Of a DNA stretch of 64,000 nt, positions 49,399 to 58,919 are shown in pieces. The DNA is from JAIQGF01 sp051006995 (GTDB lineage Bacteria; Acidobacteriota; Terriglobia; Terriglobales; Acidobacteriaceae), in NCBI GenBank assembly GCA_051006995.1, contig JBPCSQ010000004.1, positions 124,001 to 188,000 of the forward strand, read 5' to 3'. Both the position numbers and the translations under genes were made by a program. Within the stretch, counting starts at the first letter, position 1. Each line of letters starts with the position of its first letter. The notes beneath the pieces are model-generated. The model was not told where the DNA came from. It saw nothing but the letters and a program-made list of their open reading frames with translations, and did no database searches.

Positions 49399-50841
49399 AT
49401 GAGCACAACCCTGACGCAGACCAAGACGTACGGCTATCTGCTCGACGGCCAGTGGCGCAGTGACGGCGAGTTGGTGGAGGTCCGAGCGCCTTACGACCAC
49501 GAGGTGGTGGGCACGGTGGTCTACGGCACGCGCAAGACCGCCGAGGCGGCCATTGCCGCGGCCGTGCGCGCGTTTGAAACCACGCGGCGCCTTCCCGCCT
49601 ACGAGCGCCAGCGCGTTCTTCGCTCGGTGGCCAATGAGCTGATCCAGCGCAAGGAAGAATTCGCCACCACCCTGGCGCGGGAGGCGGGCAAGCCGCTGAA
49701 GCAGTCGCGCGCCGAAGTCGAGCGCGCTATCTCGACGTTCTCCATCGCCGCCGAAGAGAGCACGCGAATTTATGGCGAGGTGCTGCCGCTGGACACCGCT
49801 CCGATGGCGACCGGGCGCTGGGCGATCCATCGCCGTTTCCCGCTGGGTCCGATTTCGGCGATTACGCCGTTCAATTTTCCGCTCAACCTGGTGGCGCACA
49901 AGATCGCACCGGCGATCGCGGCGGGTTGCACCGTGGTTCTCAAGCCGGCGCCGCAGGACCCAATCAGTTCGCTCATGCTGGCTGAATTGGTGCAGCAGGC
50001 AGGCTGGCCGGATGGCGCGCTCAACGTCCTGCCGTTGAGCAATGAAGATGCGGCGCCTCTGATCACCGATGAACGCATTAAGCTGCTGACGTTTACCGGC
50101 AGCACCGCCGCCGGCTGGGAATTAAAGAAAATTGCCGGCAAGAAGCGCGTTCTGCTCGAACTCGGCGGGAACGCGGGATGCATCGTTCACGGCGATGCTG
50201 ATCTGAAGTACGCCGCCGAGCGCTGCGTGACCGGCAGCTTCGCCTACGCAGGACAGACCTGCATCTCGGTACAGCGCATCCTGGTGGAGCGCCCAGCTTT
50301 CGACAAGTTCACGGAGCTGCTGGTGGCGGGCGCAAAGAAGCTGACAGCGGGCGATCCGCTCGATGCCGCATCCGATATCGGTCCGATGATTCGCGAGGCG
50401 GACGCGGTGCGCGCGGTGGCGTGGGTGGAAGAAGCGGTTGCCGCCGGCGCCAAGCTCTTGTGCGGCGGCCATCGCAAGGGACAGATGATGGAACCGACGG
50501 TGCTCACCCACACTCAGTCCAACATGCGCGTCAACTGCGTGGAGGTGTTCGCGCCGGTGGTCACGGTCGAGCCGTATGACGATTTCGGAGATGCGCTGCG
50601 CCGCGTGAACGACTCGCCCTACGGACTTCAGGCCGGGGTATTCACGCGCGACGCGCGTCTCATCTTCCGCGCTTATGAAGAGCTACAAGTTGGTGGCGTA
50701 ATTGTCGGTGACATCCCCAGCTTCCGCATGGACCAGATGCCCTACGGAGGCACCAAGGACTCCGGTATGGGCCGCGAAGGCCTGCGCTACGCGATCGAGG
50801 AGATGACCGAGCCCAAGCTGCTGGTGATGAATATTCAGTAG
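49399..50841 (+). CDS. NAD(P)-dependent aldehyde dehydrogenase
   Basis: 480 residues. Catalytic Cys288 is in FAYAGQTCISV, general base Glu254 in LLELGGNAG, Asn159 in PFNFPLN and Lys182 in VLKPAPQ. Closest by pattern to the lactaldehyde/succinate-semialdehyde subgroup. It converges with the TPP enzyme, with an inverted repeat between. The start MSTTLTQTKTYGYLLDGQW fits. Substrate not decided. Confidence 0.9.
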   Translation: MSTTLTQTKTYGYLLDGQWRSDGELVEVRAPYDHEVVGTVVYGTRKTAEAAIAAAVRAFETTRRLPAYERQRVLRSVANELIQRKEEFATTLAREAGKPLKQSRAEVERAISTFSIAAEESTRIYGEVLPLDTAPMATGRWAIHRRFPLGPISAITPFNFPLNLVAHKIAPAIAAGCTVVLKPAPQDPISSLMLAELVQQAGWPDGALNVLPLSNEDAAPLITDERIKLLTFTGSTAAGWELKKIAGKKRVLLELGGNAGCIVHGDADLKYAAERCVTGSFAYAGQTCISVQRILVERPAFDKFTELLVAGAKKLTAGDPLDAASDIGPMIREADAVRAVAWVEEAVAAGAKLLCGGHRKGQMMEPTVLTHTQSNMRVNCVEVFAPVVTVEPYDDFGDALRRVNDSPYGLQAGVFTRDARLIFRAYEELQVGGVIVGDIPSFRMDQMPYGGTKDSGMGREGLRYAIEEMTEPKLLVMNIQ

Positions 50842-50842
50842 C

Positions 50843-50932
50843 TTCAGGCCCAAGGCCCAAAGCCCAAGGCCCAAGGCCCAAGGCGCAAGGCAGCAGAGGT
50901 TCTTGGCCTTGCTCCTTGCGCCTTGAACCTTA
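50843..50932. repeat. Iterated-word inverted repeat at a convergent gene end (word CAAGGCC)
   Basis: CCCAAGGC and variants repeat six times over 50847-50891. The right side (50900-50930) carries GGCCTTG and CTTGCGCCTTGAACC. The TAA of the TPP enzyme (50930-50932) closes the right arm, and the TAG of the aldehyde dehydrogenase (50839-50841) abuts the left. Confidence 0.8.
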
Positions 50933-52681
50933 AACAATCTGCCGCGCGCGGTCCTTCATCGCCGTGGTGAAGATTTCCGTGGCATCGGGTTCGCCGCGGG
51001 CCAGCGACTCCACAAAGTGCAGCGCCTGCGATGCCTTGATCTTGCCGGGCATGGGCGCGGTCAGCGGGTCCACCTGGGCTTCCAGCAGCGCCGGCCCCGG
51101 CGTGTTCAGGAACTGGTCCATCATGCCGCCGCACAGTTTCGGGTTCTCTACAAAGTAGCCGGTTGCGCCGCAGGCGCGAGCGAACGCCGTGAAGTCAATC
51201 GGTTGCAGATCCACCGCGAATTCGGGATTGCCGAGGAACACCATCTGCTCCCACTTGATCTGGCCGAGATAGTTGTTCTTGATGATGACCACCTTGATCG
51301 GCAGCTTGTACTTTACGGCGGTCACGAAGTCGGCCATCAGCATGCTGAAGCCGCCATCGCCAACGAAGGCGACCACCTGCCGGTCCGGATAGGCCACCTG
51401 CGCCGCCAGCGCGTACGGCAGGCCCGGCGCCATGGTGGCGAGATTGCCGGACAGGGTGTGTTTCTGGCCGCGCTTGACCGGAATGTGGCGCGCCCACCAG
51501 GTGGCGATGGTGCCACTGTCGCACGTGACGATGGCGTCGCTCCGCAGGCGCTTGCCCAGCTCGGCGGCGACGACTTGCGGCTTCATCGGCATGCTGTCCA
51601 CGGCGGCGAGCTTGTCCATGAACTCCCACCATTGCTTCATGCCGTCCTGCGCCTGCTTCAGGAAGCTTCGATCGTCATGACGCTTCAGCAGCGGCAACAG
51701 CTCGCGCAGGCATTTCTGGCTGTCGCCCACCAGTCCCACATCCACCGGGTAACGAAGCGAGATGTGGGTCGGGTTGGCGTCAATCTGCACACATTTCGCC
51801 TGCCCCGGCTTGGGCAGGAATTCGATATAGGGAAAGCTGGTGCCGACCATGAATAGGGTGTCGCAATTTTGCATCGCGGTTTGTGACGGGCCGGTGCCGA
51901 GCAGGCCGATTGGCCCGGTGGTGTAAGGACTGTCGTCGGGCACGCATGCTTTTCCGAGCAGCGGCTTGGCGATCGGCGCGCCAAGGATTTCGGCCAGTTG
52001 TTCGAGTTCGTCGGTGGCATGCAGAGCGCCGGCGCCGGCCAGGATGGCGACCTTTTTCCCGGCATTAAGAATTTCAGCGGCGCGCTGCAGGTCCGAGGGA
52101 TCCGGCAGTCGCGCACTGCGCGCGAAAACATCCGAAACGTGGTGCGGCACGTTGCGCTTGGACGCTTGCCACTTCGGATGGACGCCCTGTTCCTGGATAT
52201 CAACCGGAATGGTCACGTGGGACACTCCGCGGAAGGCGAGCGCCTTGCGGATGGCCAACTCAACCACATTCTCCACGTGCGTGGGGCCCATGATGCGCTC
52301 GTTGTACACGCAAACATCCATAAAGAGTTTGTCGAGCGCGACATCCTGCTGCGTGTGCGTGCCGATCAGGTCGTGGAACTGAAGTCCGGTAATGGCGAGC
52401 ACCGGCTGGTAATCGAGTTTGGCATCATACAAGCCGTTGAGCAGGTGAATGCCGCCGGGGCCTGAGGTCGCCAGGCAGACGCCGAGCTTTCCGGTCACTT
52501 TGGCGTAGCCGCAGGCCATGAAGGCGGCGGATTCCTCGTGGCGCACCTGGATGAAGCGGATCTTGTCCTGGTGCGTGCGCAACGATTCCATGATGCCGTT
52601 AATGCCATCACCGGGAAGACCAAATACGTATTCCACTCCCCAATCAATGAGCTTTTCTACGAGAACATCAGCTGCGGTCAT
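50930..52681 (-). CDS. Thiamine-diphosphate-dependent pyruvate oxidase/decarboxylase-like enzyme
   Basis: 583 residues. The three-domain acetolactate-synthase fold is visible: glutamate 49/50 in RHEESAAFMACGYAK activates the cofactor, and GDGGFSMLMADFVTAVKYKLPI (422-443) binds magnesium and ThDP. The sequence is nearest to pyruvate oxidase (PoxB) or pyruvate dehydrogenase (quinone), but acetolactate synthase-like enzymes share these motifs. AGGAGAGGAAG precedes the ATG. Its neighbour aldehyde dehydrogenase could share a C2/C3 pathway. Confidence 0.85.
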   Translation of the reverse strand: MTAADVLVEKLIDWGVEYVFGLPGDGINGIMESLRTHQDKIRFIQVRHEESAAFMACGYAKVTGKLGVCLATSGPGGIHLLNGLYDAKLDYQPVLAITGLQFHDLIGTHTQQDVALDKLFMDVCVYNERIMGPTHVENVVELAIRKALAFRGVSHVTIPVDIQEQGVHPKWQASKRNVPHHVSDVFARSARLPDPSDLQRAAEILNAGKKVAILAGAGALHATDELEQLAEILGAPIAKPLLGKACVPDDSPYTTGPIGLLGTGPSQTAMQNCDTLFMVGTSFPYIEFLPKPGQAKCVQIDANPTHISLRYPVDVGLVGDSQKCLRELLPLLKRHDDRSFLKQAQDGMKQWWEFMDKLAAVDSMPMKPQVVAAELGKRLRSDAIVTCDSGTIATWWARHIPVKRGQKHTLSGNLATMAPGLPYALAAQVAYPDRQVVAFVGDGGFSMLMADFVTAVKYKLPIKVVIIKNNYLGQIKWEQMVFLGNPEFAVDLQPIDFTAFARACGATGYFVENPKLCGGMMDQFLNTPGPALLEAQVDPLTAPMPGKIKASQALHFVESLARGEPDATEIFTTAMKDRARQIV

Positions 52682-53057
52682 GACTTCCTCTCCTGCGCCG
52701 GGCGCGGTGTTGGGTCTGGGGAAAATTTTGTGCTACTTGGGGACGGCGCCGATCATCTTGGTACAACCGTAGGATGCGAACCGAGCATCGGCTGTTAACT
52801 GTGGTCGTAAGTACCCGGTCATTTTTCATAGTGGTGCGGCTGAACCTGTCGGTTGGGAAGAAAGGTGCAGGCTCTCCTAGCGAAGTGTCTGACGCGGAAT
52901 AGCGTCGGGAATGCGGCGGTCCCGGAAGGAAGTCCTGGGACGGCTCGTTAATTCACTCGTTTTCGTGGCCCAGGTCACGCTCGGTTGTACAACGCTGGCT
53001 CTGCCTTCTCCGGTCAAGGCCGGAGCGAGGCGCTTTGTGTGGGGGATGGGCAGCTAG
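52682..53057. promoter_or_regulatory. 376-base gap before the act-cox cluster
   Basis: No gene is seen. It should carry the promoter of the respiratory cluster (plus strand) and of the TPP enzyme (minus). A small inverted repeat GTCCC-GGAAG-GAAGT-CCT-GGGAC lies near 52920-52942, and TTGTACAA at 52984-52991 is palindromic. The ribosome site GGGATGGG lies before actA. Confidence 0.4.
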
Positions 53058-53756
53058 ATGGCCCAGATTTTTCACAGAAGCACGAACACGGTCTCGCGGC
53101 TCTCGCTCGCGCTGATCGTCATTGCGGTTGCCGCTTTCTTCTTCGTGACCGAGCAGATGCAGCGCTCGCCTTACGTCAGTTGGCGCGGAGTGGCGCGTAC
53201 CCAGCCGGTACCCTTCAGCCACCAGCACCACGCCGGCGGCCTCGGCATCGACTGCCGCTATTGCCACACCACGGTCGAGGTTTCCAGCTTCGCCGGCATT
53301 CCTCCCACCAAGACCTGCATGAACTGCCACGCGCAGATCTGGACCAATGCCGAAATGCTTGCCCCGGTGCGGGAAAGCTTCCGTTCGGGGAAGTCGCTGG
53401 TCTGGGAGCGAGCCAACCAACTCCCCGACTTCGTTTATTTCGACCACAGCATTCATATCAACAAGGGTGTGGGCTGCGATTCCTGCCACGGCCCGGTGGA
53501 TCGCATGCCGCTGATGCTGGCGGAGAACACCTTGCAGATGGAATGGTGCCTGAACTGCCATCGCGCGCCGGAAAAATTCCTGCGACCTCGGGCCGAGGTA
53601 TTCAACATGCGTTACGAGCAGCCCAGCGGCTTGAAACCCCTGGAAATGGATGGTCAGAAGTTCACTGACCAGAATGCGCTGGGAACGTACCTGGTGAAGA
53701 AGTACCGGCTGCGCAGCGTGTACGACATTACGAGCTGCAATACCTGTCATCGGTAA
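53058..53756 (+). CDS. actA: Pentaheme cytochrome c of alternative complex III (ActA)
   Basis: 232 residues with one N-terminal membrane anchor (about 13-32) and five CxxCH heme sites at 66-70, 87-91, 140-144, 164-168 and 227-231, exactly the ActA count. Act oxidises quinol and passes electrons to cytochrome c, replacing the bc1 complex. It starts the cluster and is followed by actB after 19 bases. Confidence 0.95.
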   Translation: MAQIFHRSTNTVSRLSLALIVIAVAAFFFVTEQMQRSPYVSWRGVARTQPVPFSHQHHAGGLGIDCRYCHTTVEVSSFAGIPPTKTCMNCHAQIWTNAEMLAPVRESFRSGKSLVWERANQLPDFVYFDHSIHINKGVGCDSCHGPVDRMPLMLAENTLQMEWCLNCHRAPEKFLRPRAEVFNMRYEQPSGLKPLEMDGQKFTDQNALGTYLVKKYRLRSVYDITSCNTCHR

Positions 53757-53775
53757 ATGCGAAGCAAGAAGGTTG

Positions 53776-56700
53776 ATGAACGAAGAACGACATAACGAGC
53801 TGGTGCAGATCGGGAGGATCGTACCGAGCACCGAAAAACGCGAACCGGAGTGTCCCGGGCACGCGCATGACGTCGCTTCGGAAAAGCCACGTCCGGCCGA
53901 TGCGCCGCAGTTCTGGCGCAGCCTGGAGGAACGCGCGGGCAGCCCCGATTTCGACGAGCGCCTGCACCGCGAATTCACGCGCGGGGCCAGCGAGTGGACC
54001 GACGATGTTTCACGCCGCAATTTCCTCAAGCTGATGAGCGCCTCGCTGGCGCTGGCCGGCATGACCGGATGTACCAAGCTGCCGGTGGAAAGCATCGTCC
54101 CGTACGTTCGCCAGCCGGAGGAGATCATCCCGGGCCGCCCGCTGTTCTTCGCCACCGCAATGGACCTGTGCGGATATGCGCAGCCGCTGCTGGCTTGCAG
54201 CTATGAAGGACGCCCCACGAAGTTGGAAGGGAATCCCGAACATCCGGCAAGCAAGGGTGCGACCGATCTGTTCACACAAGCGTCCTTGCTCGATCTCTAT
54301 GACCCCGACCGGTCCCAGACCAGCACCTACCTGGGCGAGGTGCGGCCGTGGCCCTCATTCGTCGGCGCCATGCAAGCGCCCATCGCGGCGCAGAACGCCG
54401 TTGGCGGGGACGGGTTCCGGTTGCTGACGCAGAGCGTGTCGTCACTAACCTTGGCGGCGCAGATCCGCACGCTGCAAAAGAATTTTCCACAGATGAAGTG
54501 GCACCAGTGGGAAGCGGTCAACCGCGACGGGGCTTTCGGCGGCGCTCAGATGGCTTTCGGGCAGCCTGTCGAAACCCGCTACCTGCTCGAGAACGCCGAC
54601 GTCGTCCTTTCCCTGGATGCCGACTTCCTCAGCAGCGGCTTCCCCGGATTCCTGATGCATACGCGTGAGTGGGCGAAGCGGCGAAATCCCGACCATCCTG
54701 CCGGCATGAACCGTACCTACGCGATTGAGAGCGCGCCGAGCAACACCGGTTTCAAGGCCGATCACCGGCTCTCCGTGCGGGGATCGGAGGTCGAACAGTA
54801 CGCGCGCGCCCTGGCGTCTCGTCTCGAAGTGCAAGCGGGTGGCAACGTTCGCGCCGAGCACAATGCGTGGCTCGATGCACTGGCCAAGGACCTGCAGCGA
54901 AGCCGCGGCAAGGCCGTCATCATTCCCGGCGAATACCAGCCCGCCGTCGTGCACGCGCTCGCGCACGCCATCAATGAAGCCTTGGGCGCGCAGGGCAACA
55001 CGGTGATTTACACGGATCCGGTGACCGTAAATCCGATCGACCAGACCGGCTCGATGAAGGAACTGGTTGCCGATATGAACGCCGGTCGCGTGCAGTTGCT
55101 GCTGATGCTCGGCGGTAATCCGGCCTTCGATGCGCCGGTGGACCTGGATTTCGTCTCCGCTCTGGCCAAAGTTCCTTTGCGCGTTCACCACGGCATTCAC
55201 CAGAACGAAACCACGCAGTACGCGCACTGGTTCGTCAACGCCACGCATTTTCTCGAGGAATGGAGCGACTCGCGAGCGGTCAACGGCATGGTGAGCGTCA
55301 TCCAGCCCCTGATTGCGCCACTTTACGGCGGCCGCAGCAAGCATGAGGTGCTGGCCTTGTTCAATGGCCAGCCCGATGTTTCGTCCTACGATCTGGTGCG
55401 CGCGTACTGGAAATCGCAATACCCGGCGGCCGACTTCGAGGCTTTCTGGCGTCGCACGGTGCACGACGGTTTCATGGCAGACACCGAGTTCAAGCCAAAA
55501 ACAGTCAAGCTCACCCTGCGCGACGTTCCTCCCTCGCAACCTCCAAAGCCGCTGCAGGACGGAGAGTTCGAACTCATCTTCCGGCACGATCCTTCCATCT
55601 ACGACGGCCGCTGGGCGAACAACGGCTGGTTGCAGGAGTGTCCCAAGCCGCTTAGCAAATTGACCTGGGACAACGCGGCGTTCATCAGCCCCAATTCGGC
55701 GAAGAAGCTGGGCATCGACGGCGGGCAAAACAGCACGGTGGTCGCAGTGAACTACCGCGGCAAGCAGGTAGAGCTGCCGCTCTGGGTGCAGCCCGGACAG
55801 CCCGACGATTCACTCACAATTTTCTTCGGCTACGGCCGCACGCGTGCCGGACGCACTGGCGATGCCAAAGGCGTGGACACCTACGCGCTGCGCTTTGCCG
55901 ACACGCCGAATTTCGCAGCTGGCGCCAAGCTCAGCAAGACCGGGCAGCGTTACCTGCTCGCCTCCACGCAGGGATATCAGGTGATGGAGGGGCGCAACAT
56001 CGTGCGAGCGGCGCCGGTGGCTACCTACAAGCAGAATCCGCATTTCGCGCACGAAAACAATTTTTCGCCGCCGGCGGAAGACACGCTGTATCCGAATTAC
56101 CAGTACAAGGAATACGCCTGGGGCATGGAGATTGACCTCAACTCCTGCGTAGGCTGCAACGCCTGCATCGTGGCTTGCCAGGCGGAGAACAACGTGCCGG
56201 TCGTCGGCAAGGAGCAGGCGCTGCGCGGCCGTCACATGCACTGGCTGCGCGTGGACGGCTATTACGAGGGCGACCCGGCGAATCCGCGCATGTACTTTGA
56301 GCCGCTCCCCTGCATGCACTGCGAGGACGCTCCCTGCGAGCTGGTATGCCCGGTGGGCGCGACGGTGCACAGCAGCGAGGGCCTGAACGACATGGTTTAT
56401 AACCGCTGCGTCGGCACGCGGTACTGCTCCAACAACTGTCCGTGGAAGGTGCGGCGCTTCAACTTCCTTCTGTTCAACGACTGGAATACGCCGCAACTGA
56501 AGATGCTGCGCAATCCCGAGGTCACGGTACGCAGCCGCGGCGTGATGGAGAAGTGCTCGTATTGCGTGCAGCGCATCACGCACGCGCGTATCGCTTCAGA
56601 AGAGGAAGACCGCCGCGTTCGCGACGGCGAAATCCAGACTGCGTGCCAGCAGGTGTGCCCGGCGGCGGCCATCGTGTTCGGAAACATCAATGATCCGGAC

Positions 56701-56856
56701 AGCGCGGTGGCGAAGCTGAAGAAGAACCCGCGGAACTACGGCGTGCTGGAAGAGCTCAACACGCGGCCGCGCACCATGTATATGGCGGCGGTGCTCAATC
56801 CCAATCCCGAGATGCCGGAAGCAGCCAAGCAACAGCAGCCGGAGCAGCATTTCTAA
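53776..56856 (+). CDS. actB: Iron-sulfur molybdopterin-like subunit of alternative complex III (ActB)
   Basis: 1026 residues. A Tat-like motif (SRRNFLK, about 75-81) precedes a molybdopterin-oxidoreductase-fold part (B1, about 90-750) that in Act has lost the cofactor, and a ferredoxin part (B2, about 780-970) with four cysteine clusters, for example CVGCNACIVACQ, CMHCEDAPCELVCP and CVGTRYCSNNCP. The fused B1-B2 form is common in Act. Its stop overlaps the actC start by one base. Confidence 0.95.
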   Translation: MNEERHNELVQIGRIVPSTEKREPECPGHAHDVASEKPRPADAPQFWRSLEERAGSPDFDERLHREFTRGASEWTDDVSRRNFLKLMSASLALAGMTGCTKLPVESIVPYVRQPEEIIPGRPLFFATAMDLCGYAQPLLACSYEGRPTKLEGNPEHPASKGATDLFTQASLLDLYDPDRSQTSTYLGEVRPWPSFVGAMQAPIAAQNAVGGDGFRLLTQSVSSLTLAAQIRTLQKNFPQMKWHQWEAVNRDGAFGGAQMAFGQPVETRYLLENADVVLSLDADFLSSGFPGFLMHTREWAKRRNPDHPAGMNRTYAIESAPSNTGFKADHRLSVRGSEVEQYARALASRLEVQAGGNVRAEHNAWLDALAKDLQRSRGKAVIIPGEYQPAVVHALAHAINEALGAQGNTVIYTDPVTVNPIDQTGSMKELVADMNAGRVQLLLMLGGNPAFDAPVDLDFVSALAKVPLRVHHGIHQNETTQYAHWFVNATHFLEEWSDSRAVNGMVSVIQPLIAPLYGGRSKHEVLALFNGQPDVSSYDLVRAYWKSQYPAADFEAFWRRTVHDGFMADTEFKPKTVKLTLRDVPPSQPPKPLQDGEFELIFRHDPSIYDGRWANNGWLQECPKPLSKLTWDNAAFISPNSAKKLGIDGGQNSTVVAVNYRGKQVELPLWVQPGQPDDSLTIFFGYGRTRAGRTGDAKGVDTYALRFADTPNFAAGAKLSKTGQRYLLASTQGYQVMEGRNIVRAAPVATYKQNPHFAHENNFSPPAEDTLYPNYQYKEYAWGMEIDLNSCVGCNACIVACQAENNVPVVGKEQALRGRHMHWLRVDGYYEGDPANPRMYFEPLPCMHCEDAPCELVCPVGATVHSSEGLNDMVYNRCVGTRYCSNNCPWKVRRFNFLLFNDWNTPQLKMLRNPEVTVRSRGVMEKCSYCVQRITHARIASEEEDRRVRDGEIQTACQQVCPAAAIVFGNINDPDSAVAKLKKNPRNYGVLEELNTRPRTMYMAAVLNPNPEMPEAAKQQQPEQHF

Positions 56857-58259
56857 TGGACGAGAGAGAACAGCGCGTTGATGAAATGGAAGTCCGGCAC
56901 GGCCGCCCGCCGGTGCTGGCGCCGGGGCATACCTTCGCCACCGTCACCGACAAGATCAGCGCCATCGTGCTCACCAAGCAAACGCCGATGGGCTGGTTCC
57001 TCGGCGTCGGCATCGCCGCCCTGCTCACGGCGATCTTGTTTTATGCGCTGGCATTCCTCGTCTATCAGGGTGTGGGCATCTGGGGCATCAACATGCCGGT
57101 GGCATGGGGATTTGCCATCGTCAACTTCGTGTGGTGGATCGGAATCGGCCACGCCGGCACGCTGATCTCCGCCATTCTGCTTCTGCTGCGGCAATCCTGG
57201 CGCAATTCCATCAACCGATTTGCCGAGGCCATGACAATTTTCGCCGTCATGCAGGCCGGCATTTTCCCGCTCGCTCACCTGGGACGCCCGTGGCTGTTCT
57301 ACTGGCTGTTCCCCTACCCGAACACGATGACGGTGTGGCCGCAGTTCCGCAGCCCCCTGGTCTGGGACGTGTTCGCGGTTTCGACGTACTTCACCATCTC
57401 GCTGGTGTTCTGGTACATCGGGCTCGTTCCGGACATGGCAACACTGCGCGACCGCGCTGAAAACCGCGTCGCACGCTGGATCTACGGATTCCTCTCGCTG
57501 GGCTGGCGCGGCTCGGCGCGACACTGGCACCGCTATGAGACCGCGTACCTGCTGCTGGCCGGCCTGGCCACGCCGCTGGTGCTCTCGGTGCACACGGTGG
57601 TGAGCTTCGATTTCACCATCGGCATCGTTCCCGGTTGGCACTCGACCATCTTCCCGCCGTACTTCGTCGCCGGCGCCATCTATTCCGGCTTCGCCATGGT
57701 GTTGATGCTCGCCATACCCATCCGCAGCGTTTACAACCTGCAGGACATGATCACCGACCGGCATCTCGACAATTGCGCCAAGATCATGCTGGCCACCGGC
57801 CTGATCGTTAACTACGGCTACATCATGGAAACGTTCATGGCCTGGTACAGCGGGAATTTCTTCGACAAGCACATGATCTGGAACCGCATGCACGGGCCGT
57901 ACGCGCTGTTCTATTGGGCGCTGATCGCCATCAACGTCGGTTTCGTCAACGTACTGTGGCTGAAGAAGGTGCGGTTCTCGCCCCTGCTGCTGTGGTTGGC
58001 TTCGCTCGTCATCCTGTCGGCGATGTGGCTGGAGCGCTTCGTGATCGTAGTGATCAGCCTGTCGCAGGATTTCCTGCCCTCGTCCTGGGGCATTTACGTG
58101 CCGACGCGTTGGGATATCGCCACGTTCATCGGCACCGTCGGGTTCTTTGCGCTCTGCTTCCTGCTGTTCATCCGCGTGCTGCCGATGATCTCGATCGCGG
58201 AAATGAAGACGTTGATGCCTTCCTCGCACGTGAAGGCGCCGATGGAGTCTGAGGCATGA
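56856..58259 (+). CDS. actC: NrfD-like quinol-binding membrane subunit of alternative complex III (ActC)
   Basis: 467 residues with about ten membrane segments (from residue 44 on). NrfD/PsrC family; in Act it holds the quinol site and a possible proton path. The short basic N-terminus is cytoplasmic. The start overlaps actB and the end overlaps actD (ATGA), so translation is coupled. Confidence 0.95.
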   Translation: MDEREQRVDEMEVRHGRPPVLAPGHTFATVTDKISAIVLTKQTPMGWFLGVGIAALLTAILFYALAFLVYQGVGIWGINMPVAWGFAIVNFVWWIGIGHAGTLISAILLLLRQSWRNSINRFAEAMTIFAVMQAGIFPLAHLGRPWLFYWLFPYPNTMTVWPQFRSPLVWDVFAVSTYFTISLVFWYIGLVPDMATLRDRAENRVARWIYGFLSLGWRGSARHWHRYETAYLLLAGLATPLVLSVHTVVSFDFTIGIVPGWHSTIFPPYFVAGAIYSGFAMVLMLAIPIRSVYNLQDMITDRHLDNCAKIMLATGLIVNYGYIMETFMAWYSGNFFDKHMIWNRMHGPYALFYWALIAINVGFVNVLWLKKVRFSPLLLWLASLVILSAMWLERFVIVVISLSQDFLPSSWGIYVPTRWDIATFIGTVGFFALCFLLFIRVLPMISIAEMKTLMPSSHVKAPMESEA

Positions 58260-58789
58260 GACCGCCGATCTACGGGTTAATTGCCGAATTCGACACGCCC
58301 ACGCAGATCGTGACCGCGGCGCGCAAGACCCATGCCGCCGGCTACCGCAAGATTGACGCCTACAGCCCATTTCCGGTGGAAGGACTGAGCGAGGCCATTG
58401 GATTCCATAAAGACAACGTGGCGCTGGTCTGCCTGGTGGGCGGCATCTTGGGCCTGGCCACGGCCTACATATTGCAATACTGGATCAACGCCATTGCCTA
58501 CCCGCTGAACATCGGTGGACGGCCGTTCCACTCCTGGCCGTCGTTCATTGTGGTGTGCTTCGAAATGACGGTGCTGTTTGGCGGACTCTCCGCCGCCTTC
58601 GGCATGCTCGCCATGAACGGCCTGCCCATGCCGTATCACCCGGTGTTCAACGTTCCCAGCTTCAGCTTCGCCTCGCGCGACAAGTTCTTTCTGGTGATTG
58701 AAGCTTCCGATCCGATGTTCGAGCGCAACGCGACCTACCAGTTCTTGTCCTCACTGGAGCCGCGCATCATCACGGAGGTGCCGCATTAG
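58256..58789 (+). CDS. actD: ActD (DUF3341) subunit of alternative complex III
   Basis: 177 residues with two membrane segments (about 58-77 and 98-120) and the opening IYGLIAEFDTPTQIV typical of DUF3341. ActD sits near the quinol site and may help proton movement. It overlaps actC by four bases. Its stop is followed by an inverted repeat, not by the usual tight junction. Confidence 0.92.
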   Translation: MRPPIYGLIAEFDTPTQIVTAARKTHAAGYRKIDAYSPFPVEGLSEAIGFHKDNVALVCLVGGILGLATAYILQYWINAIAYPLNIGGRPFHSWPSFIVVCFEMTVLFGGLSAAFGMLAMNGLPMPYHPVFNVPSFSFASRDKFFLVIEASDPMFERNATYQFLSSLEPRIITEVPH

Positions 58790-58825
58790 TGTGAACCTCC
58801 AAGTACGCGCCGGCGCGAACGATTG

Positions 58826-58919
58826 CCGAATTGCGGGATTGCCGCAGTGCCGAAGTGCTGCCGAACCGGATATTTTCAAATTCCGCAGTTCCGCAATTCC
58901 GCGGTTCCGCAATTTCCGC
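58826..58919 (+). repeat. Iterated-word inverted repeat inside the act operon (word TTCCGCA)
   Basis: The left side repeats GATTGC, GAATTGC and GTGCCGAA; the right side iterates TTCCGCA five times up to 58919. The arms pair in part. It takes up almost the whole actD-actE gap and leaves no room for a ribosome site before the actE ATG at 58920. Confidence 0.75.
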
